From the IMG/VR virus record IMGVR_UViG_3300007513_001900, positions 1-64,000 of that record: 64,000 nucleotides of DNA. One strand, given 5' to 3'. The stretch is from a virus. Under the pieces are notes generated by a model that worked only from the letters and a program-made list of their open reading frames with translations, had not been told where the DNA came from and ran no database searches. Below, piece by piece: positions 57,863-64,000 of this stretch. The position numbers and the translations under genes are program-made. Position 1 is the stretch's first letter. Each line of letters starts with the position of its first letter.

Positions 57863-58875
57863 AGATAATTGCTATAACACCAGACAATAAGATGGATGCA
57901 GTTGTCCCAATTGTTATCGAAGGTCTGTATGATTTGGGTGTAGAAGTAATTGCAACAGACTATGGTAACAGTGTAAGAAGAGTGTATGCAGACGAAGATG
58001 TGATTGAGCATTCTAAAACAGCAGACTTTATTTTTGTGTTGTGGGGTAAGATAAGAGACAACAATCCTCCCAAATACTATCTTTTAAACAAAATAAACAG
58101 GCCGGAGATCACTGCTTACATTGACGGAAGTGAATGGACAGCAACAGGGTACCCTGATGACAAAGAAAGAGTATCAGCACCATGGGCAAAAAATGGAACT
58201 ATTGCTAAGCAAGTCTATGAATCAAAATTTAATCCCAGCAGGTGTAAGGGCACTCCATGGATTAATGATGTTATGTATGATTATTGTCGTTGGTACTTCA
58301 AGAGAGAATGTTATCAATCAGATGCTGATATAGGAATAATACCTTTCAACATAGGCTGCAAGATGTCTTATTTGTCTGATGACTTTTGTGATAAGTCAGT
58401 TGACGTAGTATGCTCATTTGGGCATCTCCACACAGGACTTCGCTGGGAAGTATATCATTTTTGCAAAAGACTGGAGAAAGAAGGTTACACTGTCGACTTT
58501 GTAAGTAACGTTTCGTATAGCGAATACAGAAAACGTCTATCAAGAGCATATATTGGAGTCGACGCTTGGGGTGCTGGAAATAGCTCAATGAGAACGTGGG
58601 AAATTATGGGAAACAAAACATGCTGCTTTACACAAAGCGCAGAGATACTATTTCCTAACAAGCCAACAGACAACGTGCATTGGATAGAGTACTCAAATAT
58701 GAAAGAATTTGAGTTAAAAATATATGATATGCTTAATAATAAACAAAAATGTAAAGATATCGGTATTGCCGGTTATGATTACACAGTCAAGTATCACACA
58801 GGAAAGCCACGTGTAAGATATATGCTAGACATCATGAGGAAGGATATAGATGAAGATACACACAGACTTAAGTGA
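57859..58875 (+). CDS. CgeB-like glycosyltransferase
   Basis: The 338-residue product overlaps the previous stop (ATGA). Features are 'FIFVLWGKIRDNNPP', 'YIDGSEWTATGY', 'CSFGHLHTGLRWEVYHFCKR', 'AYIGVDAWGAGNSSMRTWEI' and 'GNKTCCFTQ'. The C-terminal half resembles the CgeB-type glycosyltransferase domain of spore and surface glycan synthesis. The acceptor is unknown. It overlaps the next gene by 26 bases. Confidence 0.65.
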   Translation: MKIIAITPDNKMDAVVPIVIEGLYDLGVEVIATDYGNSVRRVYADEDVIEHSKTADFIFVLWGKIRDNNPPKYYLLNKINRPEITAYIDGSEWTATGYPDDKERVSAPWAKNGTIAKQVYESKFNPSRCKGTPWINDVMYDYCRWYFKRECYQSDADIGIIPFNIGCKMSYLSDDFCDKSVDVVCSFGHLHTGLRWEVYHFCKRLEKEGYTVDFVSNVSYSEYRKRLSRAYIGVDAWGAGNSSMRTWEIMGNKTCCFTQSAEILFPNKPTDNVHWIEYSNMKEFELKIYDMLNNKQKCKDIGIAGYDYTVKYHTGKPRVRYMLDIMRKDIDEDTHRLK

Positions 58876-59611
58876 TTTAGCCCTTCTAACTTATACACAT
58901 ACAGCATGCAAAGATATATGGCCAATCTATTTTGGGCAAGTAAAAAAATATCTACCGGGTGATATATCCAGTTACGTATTGTCAAATGATACAGGTCCGG
59001 ACTACACTAAAGATAATACATTCTTGATATATGATGAATCTGATCCGTACTATATTCAGTATACATCTGGGCTAAAGAAAATAGACCAAAAATATATACT
59101 GTATGCACAAGAAGATTTTATATTGTATGATTCACCAAACGTTGATCGCTTAAAGCGATATATTAATTTTCTAGAAAACTCAGATTTTTCCTTCATAAGA
59201 CTTATACGCTCCGGTTTTACTGATATTGACTTTGGTCTTCACAAAATCGAAGATGACCTATATGATGCAAATACTCTAAACCCAAAATCTTTCCCTTTCC
59301 AAATGCAGGCAACAATATGGAAGAAGAGTGATATGATGTCATTGTACAGAACAGCTAAATCTCCTCTTCACTTAGAACCAGCTGCAGATTGGCCTGGGTG
59401 TATGAGATCACTAGGGATAAAAGGCGCATATTGTTACAATAATGAGCCCAAGCAAGGAAAATATCACTGGGGCACTTCAACATACCCACATATCGTTTCA
59501 GCTGTACAACGTGGAAAGTGGAATACTTTCCAGCACAATGGGATAATTTTAGACATCTTGTCAGAATACAATGTTGATCCAAACATACGTGGTACTAGAA
59601 CTCAGTACTAA
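58850..59611 (+). CDS. Glycosyltransferase-like protein of unknown family
   Basis: The 253 residues have 'LALLTYTHTACKDIWPIYF', 'FLIYDESDPYYIQYTSGL' and 'ILYAQEDFILYDSPN' (an E-D site where D-x-D would be), with a C-terminal 'GKYHWGTSTYPHIVSA'. This follows the general pattern of small glycan-cluster glycosyltransferases, although I cannot name one. It lies between two glycan enzymes. Confidence 0.55.
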   Translation: MKIHTDLSDLALLTYTHTACKDIWPIYFGQVKKYLPGDISSYVLSNDTGPDYTKDNTFLIYDESDPYYIQYTSGLKKIDQKYILYAQEDFILYDSPNVDRLKRYINFLENSDFSFIRLIRSGFTDIDFGLHKIEDDLYDANTLNPKSFPFQMQATIWKKSDMMSLYRTAKSPLHLEPAADWPGCMRSLGIKGAYCYNNEPKQGKYHWGTSTYPHIVSAVQRGKWNTFQHNGIILDILSEYNVDPNIRGTRTQY

Positions 59612-59622
59612 AAGGATATACT

Positions 59623-60417
59623 ATGAAAATTGTAAGCTTAGTTTTCAATTATGATTTAGACAAACAGAGAGATAGCGGTCGCTTGTGGGGGAAGCAAGGA
59701 TATAGAAACAAAGATTATATTTTTGAGTACTCTGCAGCATCTATTTCTACATTTTTGCATCACAATCCAAGTAGACATTATGTTGTCAATACAGATGATG
59801 TAGATTTATTGAATAACAAGATATCACAATATAATGTTCCCACATCAAATCTTGAATTGGTCGATTCTAGTGATCGATTAGAAGAGTGGAAGAAGCATAA
59901 GTACTGTTTCAATCCTGCAATGATGCACTTTAAAGAGCATTTAGTCCCCGGGGAGAAGATTATAAAACTAGACAATGACCTAACATGTCTTAAGCCGATT
60001 GATGAAGTTGCTGACTTTGAAGGTGCATTGATTTGGGAGACTGAGTTTCCTATTGCAAATGGTCGAGAATATTGGGGAGAAAGACACGTAGCTAGAGCAG
60101 TTGTTGGCACAGAAGACTTCAACTCGTATAATATTGGTGTCTTTGGCTTAAGCCCAAATTACCTTCCACTAGTTGATAAAATGATAGACATTGCATATAA
60201 AATGCTAGATGTTGACATCAGCAATATTGTTTACTTCAAAGAAGATCCTGAGTTTAAATCTAAGATGTGGTCATGCTCTGAACAAACAGCTTACAGTTAC
60301 GTGTTAGATGCGGAAAAAGTTCCAATCCGTGAAATGAATGATTTTTTCAAGCATCACTGCTACGGATTTGAAGCAAAAGATAATTGTATATCAGAAGCAG
60401 CTTGGCTAAGAAAGTAA
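59623..60417 (+). CDS. Glycosyltransferase with GT-A fold (D-x-D)
   Basis: The 264-residue protein has an AAAGGATAT ribosome site, 'HYVVNTDDVDLLNNK', 'FKEHLVPGEKIIKLDNDLTCL' (D-N-D in the metal-site position), and 'EWKKHKYCFNPAMM'. The order resembles GT8/GT-A type galactosyl or glucosyl transferases. It is an independent unit in the operon. Confidence 0.6.
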   Translation: MKIVSLVFNYDLDKQRDSGRLWGKQGYRNKDYIFEYSAASISTFLHHNPSRHYVVNTDDVDLLNNKISQYNVPTSNLELVDSSDRLEEWKKHKYCFNPAMMHFKEHLVPGEKIIKLDNDLTCLKPIDEVADFEGALIWETEFPIANGREYWGERHVARAVVGTEDFNSYNIGVFGLSPNYLPLVDKMIDIAYKMLDVDISNIVYFKEDPEFKSKMWSCSEQTAYSYVLDAEKVPIREMNDFFKHHCYGFEAKDNCISEAAWLRK

Positions 60418-60427
60418 GGAGAATAAT

Positions 60428-61141
60428 ATGAATATTAATGAAAAATCTCACGGTTTTAAAACAAGAACCGTCAACTCAGGCCCAAAGTGGAGGTTACCAT
60501 GGCCCCCAAAATACCCTGAGTATTATAACAAGACATGCTTTTATCTAGACGCGTTATACGAAACACTCATTCAGATGAATCCCAAGTATTGTTTAGAGAT
60601 AGGCACACATAAGGGTGATATGTCAACAGCTATATTTCAAAAGTATTTTGATAATCACCGCCCTGACGGATTACTCATAACTCTAGACATTAACCCATGC
60701 AATGATCTAGATCTTAAGAATGTTGAGCAAGTTATTGTATACCCACATCATAACAGAATATATGAGACATGCGGCGCAAACGGATCATGGTTTTCAGAAA
60801 CTGACTTACCAGATGATTTTAAGACCGCATCTGCTTCATCTGTTCAAACAAACACTGACATCGTACGATTAGCAATGGATAAGCACAATATATCTGGTTT
60901 TGACTTAGCATTTATAGATGGCGATCACGAAAGAGAATCATTCCTCCGTGACATAGAAATGTGTATGTCTATAACATCTGATCCTCACTATGTTTTAATT
61001 GATGACACTAAAGAAGAATATCACCCATGCTGTCACATATATCAAGAAGAAATAAAGCCTTCTAGTGAATATGAAACTTATGATTTTGATAATTGGGATA
61101 GATTTGTAGGCTGTTCACTAGTATGGAAAAGTAAGGTATAA
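60428..61141 (+). CDS. Class I SAM-dependent methyltransferase
   Basis: AAGGAG precedes the start. The 237 residues have 'YCLEIGTHKGDMSTAIFQ' (motif I, G-x-x-x-G), 'LLITLDINPCN' and 'LAFIDGDHERESFLRDIE', the pattern shared with the N-terminal domain of the fusion at 55934. It resembles the sugar or FkbM-like methyltransferase group. It may O-methylate a glycan unit. Confidence 0.7.
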   Translation: MNINEKSHGFKTRTVNSGPKWRLPWPPKYPEYYNKTCFYLDALYETLIQMNPKYCLEIGTHKGDMSTAIFQKYFDNHRPDGLLITLDINPCNDLDLKNVEQVIVYPHHNRIYETCGANGSWFSETDLPDDFKTASASSVQTNTDIVRLAMDKHNISGFDLAFIDGDHERESFLRDIEMCMSITSDPHYVLIDDTKEEYHPCCHIYQEEIKPSSEYETYDFDNWDRFVGCSLVWKSKV

Positions 61142-61145
61142 CAAA

Positions 61146-61577
61146 ATGATTCAAATTCATTCTAAGCTGAATCCAAGCAAAGTACTTCATATAATACATA
61201 AAAGATATGAATTTGAAGGCGAAGTGTCTAGAAACGACATTGTCGACGGAGATCAGTATATACAGCTTTCCACATTGAGTATGAACAAAGGGAAGACATT
61301 TCGTCCACACAGGCACATATGGAAACAAGGCCCTGAGACATGCATTGCACAAGAGTCATGGGTAATAATCTCTGGAAAAGTTAGGGTGTATCTTTATGAT
61401 ACAGACGACTCTCTTCTCTACAAGGCAGACTTATCCCATGGCGATGCTAGTATTACTCTAGAGGGCGGTCATACATACGAAATATTGGAGGATAATACAT
61501 ACGTGTATGAGTATAAAACTGGACCGTATCAAGGACAAGAGCTAGATAAGGTTTTCATCGATGACACAAGAGACTAA
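61146..61577 (+). CDS. Cupin-fold protein of the glycan cluster
   Basis: The 143-residue protein has 'MNKGKTFRPHRHIWKQGPE' (His-rich metal site), 'ESWVIISGKVRVYLYDTDD' and 'ITLEGGHTYEILEDNTYVYE'. It fits a cupin, possibly a sugar isomerase or epimerase of the WxcM/FdtA type. It overlaps the next gene by 17 bases. Confidence 0.65.
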   Translation: MIQIHSKLNPSKVLHIIHKRYEFEGEVSRNDIVDGDQYIQLSTLSMNKGKTFRPHRHIWKQGPETCIAQESWVIISGKVRVYLYDTDDSLLYKADLSHGDASITLEGGHTYEILEDNTYVYEYKTGPYQGQELDKVFIDDTRD

Positions 61578-62172
61578 AATATATATTGCTTCAAATAGAA
61601 GCATAGGGAAGAAGTGTCTAGAGTTTGCTCGCGAGTCATGCCCCAAGGGTTATGCAATGACAGATTCTATAGAAGAGTCAGACATTGTCTTTTCTGTAGT
61701 ATATGACAAGATATTTACCGAGTCATTTCTAGTCAACAGAAGATGTTATAATTTTCACTATGGAATATTACCAGATTACGGTGGAGTAGGGTCAGCTACA
61801 TGGGTTATTATAAACGGTGAAAAAGAACACGGTGTCACACTGCATGAAATAACACCCGGGCTTGATCAAGGCCCAATTATCTTTCTAGAGAAGTTTGATG
61901 TAGGTGACAATGATACTGCACTTTTTCTTTACGAAAAGTGCGAAAATATTTTATATCAAATGTTCAAGAAGTACTTTGTCAAAATTGTAACAAACGATTA
62001 TACTTCGCAGCCACAATCTAAAAAGCCTACAATTTATAGACGGCGCAAATTAGACAAAGCAAAAGACATAACAACATTAATGAGGGCTTTTTATTTCCCT
62101 GGGAAAGAAAGCGTATACTTTTATAACAAGACAGGCAACAAGATAAGCATTAGCTATGATGATAAGGAGTAA
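61561..62172 (+). CDS. Formyltransferase (sugar N-formyltransferase-like)
   Basis: The 203-residue protein has the Fmt-like catalytic pattern: Asn and His in 'YNFHYGILPDYGGVGSATW', then 'GVTLHEITPGLDQGPI' with the Asp. Sugar N-formyltransferases use formyl-tetrahydrofolate to formylate amino sugars, and the DegT-type aminotransferase at 63300 would supply such amino sugars. The linker C-terminal domain of Met-tRNA formyltransferase is absent, which supports a sugar role. Confidence 0.75.
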   Translation: MTQETKIYIASNRSIGKKCLEFARESCPKGYAMTDSIEESDIVFSVVYDKIFTESFLVNRRCYNFHYGILPDYGGVGSATWVIINGEKEHGVTLHEITPGLDQGPIIFLEKFDVGDNDTALFLYEKCENILYQMFKKYFVKIVTNDYTSQPQSKKPTIYRRRKLDKAKDITTLMRAFYFPGKESVYFYNKTGNKISISYDDKE

Positions 62173-62174
62173 TA

Positions 62175-63290
62175 ATGGCAAATCCAAAAGAGTGGTCTAA
62201 TGACTATAACGGATTTAATGACTGGAAAATACTACTTCACAAGGACAAACTAGAAGGTTGTGCTACTGGCGATCTTTTAGCACCAATTGCTGTTGATACT
62301 GATCCAAGCAATATATGTCAACAGAGGTGTATATATTGTAACGCATATGACTATAGAGACAAGTCGGGATTTGAAAACATGCCGCCAGGTCACCTACTTA
62401 AGTTAGCAGATTTTTATGCAGATTGGGGTGTAAAAAGTACATGTATCGCCGGCGGCGGCGAGCCGTTAGTTAATAAAGATACTCTGCAAATGATTCCAAG
62501 ACTTCATAAGCATAATATAGAGGTCGGAATGATTACAAATGGAGCTCTATTAGATGAAAGATATGCTGAAGAGCTTACTAACGGTGCTAGATTTTGTGGC
62601 ATTAGTATTGACGGCACCAACGAAGAGACATACAAGAGAATGCGAGGGCAAAACCACTACAAGCAAGTTGTGAAAAATGTCACTCACTTGAATGAGACTA
62701 AATATAGAAAAGGCAGTAAGCTAGATACTAACTTAAAATTTCTAATTCATCCATTCAATTATGAAGAAACTTATAAGATAGCCAAGTTAGCAAAAGATAC
62801 GGGTTGCGACGGCGTGCACATCCGTCCTGCAGGCTTAGAAAATATCCCGGGAGTGGTAGACTATCTCAAACCAGAAAACAACCCGGGCTTTGACATCGAT
62901 GAATACATGAAAATAACACTGGAACACATTGAAAAAGCATATGAACTAGAAGATGAAAATTTCAAAGTGTATGCTGTAAGACACAAGTTTGGCAAAAACT
63001 TCAAAAGAGTAGTCAAATTTGACTCATGCAAGGCCACACCGCTCTCGGGTGTCTTTGGTGCAGACGGTTGGTTCCACATATGCTTTAGCATGCGCGGAAG
63101 AAAAGGCTTTAGATTAGCACGTCATTATCCCGACCCATGGGAAATAATGAGAGTGTGGGGATCAGAAGATCATATGAAGCTGATAAATGATATTCAGCCT
63201 GATAAGTGTATGCGATGTGCATTTACGCGATATAATGAAGTAATTGAGAACGTAATTGAAAAAGACAAAATATTTGGAAACTTTATTTGA
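62175..63290 (+). CDS. Radical SAM enzyme with C-terminal Cys-rich domain
   Basis: The 371-residue protein has 'CQQRCIYCNAYDYRD' (C-x3-C-x2-C, about residue 38) that binds the 4Fe-4S cluster, followed by 'CIAGGGEPLVNKDTL' and 'GISIDGTNEETYKRMRG'. The end has further cysteines ('CKATPLSG', 'CMRC') like a SPASM or twitch domain with an auxiliary cluster. It starts three bases after the formyltransferase stop. In a glycan operon it may be a sugar dehydratase/epimerase-like enzyme, but a peptide role is possible. Confidence 0.85.
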   Translation: MANPKEWSNDYNGFNDWKILLHKDKLEGCATGDLLAPIAVDTDPSNICQQRCIYCNAYDYRDKSGFENMPPGHLLKLADFYADWGVKSTCIAGGGEPLVNKDTLQMIPRLHKHNIEVGMITNGALLDERYAEELTNGARFCGISIDGTNEETYKRMRGQNHYKQVVKNVTHLNETKYRKGSKLDTNLKFLIHPFNYEETYKIAKLAKDTGCDGVHIRPAGLENIPGVVDYLKPENNPGFDIDEYMKITLEHIEKAYELEDENFKVYAVRHKFGKNFKRVVKFDSCKATPLSGVFGADGWFHICFSMRGRKGFRLARHYPDPWEIMRVWGSEDHMKLINDIQPDKCMRCAFTRYNEVIENVIEKDKIFGNFI

Positions 63291-63299
63291 GGGTATGTT

Positions 63300-64000
63300 A
63301 TGAAAGAAAAAACGCAATACAATGTTTGGCCTGTAGGAAAGCTACCCAAAGAGTGGCAGCGAACAGAATTAGATGATCTTAGTGCAGCTGGATATCACTT
63401 AGACGATCCACGAGATGCTGTTGATATATTTGAAAAAAAGCTGGCAGAATTTGCTGGTAGCAAGTATGCAGTAACAGTTGACTGTTGTTCAAATGGATTG
63501 TTCTTAGCATTGAAGTATTATAATGCCAAGGGTGTGATCACAATACCCTCACGAACATATGTTTCAACACCGATGCAAATTTTGCATGCTGGTTGTCAAG
63601 TTCAATTCGAAGATTACGAATGGTCAGGTGTATACCATCTATCACCATATCCTATAGTCGATGGTGCAGTTAGATTTACAAAAGACATGTACGTTCCCGG
63701 TACATTGCACGTAGTATCATTTCAAATTAAAAAACGACTGCCTATAGGCCGCGGCGGCGTAATATTGACAGATAATGAAGAAGAGTACAGATGGCTCAAG
63801 AAAGCGTCATATGACGGTAGAGATCTTACAAAAGCTTATATGGACGATGAATTTGAAATGATAGGGTATCATATGTATATGACACCCGAAGATGCTGCGA
63901 GAGGGATATTGATAATGGATCAACTGCCTCTTGAGAATGAAGATACTGGGTGTTCGAAAAATTACTCTAACTTATCAACTAAAAAAGTATTTATGAACCA
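63300..64000 (+). CDS. DegT/DnrJ/EryC1-type aminotransferase (3' end cut by window)
   Basis: ATG 63300 opens a frame that stays open to the window edge (about 233 codons). It has 'YHLDDPRDAVDIFEKKLAEF' and 'YAVTVDCCSNGLFLAL' (PLP-phosphate site). Further on are 'TIPSRTYVSTPMQILHAGC' and 'SFQIKKRLPIGRGGVILTD' (PLP-lysine segment). These are conserved in sugar aminotransferases that make amino sugars for surface glycans. It pairs well with the formyltransferase. The C-terminal part is outside the window. Confidence 0.85.
   Translation, partial: MKEKTQYNVWPVGKLPKEWQRTELDDLSAAGYHLDDPRDAVDIFEKKLAEFAGSKYAVTVDCCSNGLFLALKYYNAKGVITIPSRTYVSTPMQILHAGCQVQFEDYEWSGVYHLSPYPIVDGAVRFTKDMYVPGTLHVVSFQIKKRLPIGRGGVILTDNEEEYRWLKKASYDGRDLTKAYMDDEFEMIGYHMYMTPEDAARGILIMDQLPLENEDTGCSKNYSNLSTKKVFMN

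Noticed and set aside
1-64000. Integrase, transposase or attachment sites
   Set aside because: I found no integrase-like or transposase-like protein and no convincing att-type repeats in the window.

Overview
The window reads as part of the genome of a large tailed bacteriophage, probably T4-like or jumbo, and probably marine or aquatic. The evidence is long tail-fibre genes (43.6-49.7 kb), densely packed short genes that overlap as ATGA/TAATG/GTGA, nearly all genes on the plus strand, a phage-style promoter class, a tmRNA gene, and a mix of nucleic-acid enzymes, stress proteins and glycan genes. No terminase, portal, major capsid protein or DNA polymerase lies in the window, so the phage assignment is an inference. 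The host is unknown. A lipoprotein with a Thr/Asp/Gly-rich stalk, two secreted-type proteases and a small-chaperone gene would suit a host such as a Myxococcota-like bacterium, but this is weak evidence.

Layout. 0-12.9 kb: many very small early-type genes, including a lipoprotein, a rhodanese, a truncated CCA-enzyme-like protein and many SH3-like proteins with a 'GDxV' start. Nine promoters of one class (RTGYAW, 17 bp, TATAAT) drive blocks between 2.2 and 15.8 kb. Several small genes here are broken by in-frame stops or frameshifts. 13.0-16.6 kb: a C/G-richer block with three separately promoted genes, a MoxR-like AAA+ ATPase, a DUF2201-type metallopeptidase/VWA protein and a RadA-like ATPase, closed by a strong RNA pseudoknot candidate. 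16.8-19.3 kb: small unknown genes and structured non-coding DNA. 19.5-23.1 kb (plus one copy at 10.4 kb): a family of small proteins sharing an N-terminal basic helix (MKITKRQLRRIIKEE-like), usually followed by a T4-type prohead-protease site (L/I-x-E before A/S/G). I read it as a set of capsid-targeted internal head proteins.

23.6-31.4 kb: Hsp20, a metzincin-like protease, a trypsin-like lipoprotein on the minus strand, HAD phosphatases, an MT-A70 adenine methyltransferase, a DinG/XPD-like helicase and a cytidylyltransferase-like protein. 31.5-36.3 kb: a YeaH-SpoVR-PrkA operon, normally a bacterial stress module. 36.3-42.8 kb: a divergent GroEL-like chaperonin that lacks the GDGTT ATPase motif, a YkuK-like protein, a histone H1-like protein, a complete tmRNA, a tubulin/FtsZ-like GTPase, a sigma-region-4 protein (minus strand) and PIN-PhoH. 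42.9-49.7 kb: tail-fibre genes. 49.8-50.0 kb: AT-rich tandem repeats. 50.1-64.0 kb: one long overlapping glycan operon (glycosyltransferases, cupins, methyltransferase-sulfotransferase fusion, formyltransferase, radical SAM, DegT aminotransferase), cut by the window end.

How it may fit together: the 31-43 kb part looks like a host-takeover and stress kit (ribosome rescue, protein folding, protein kinase, cytoskeletal GTPase, transcription factor). The tagged proteins would be packed into the head and delivered with the DNA. The glycan genes would decorate the virion or alter the host surface. These roles are inferred from families and context.
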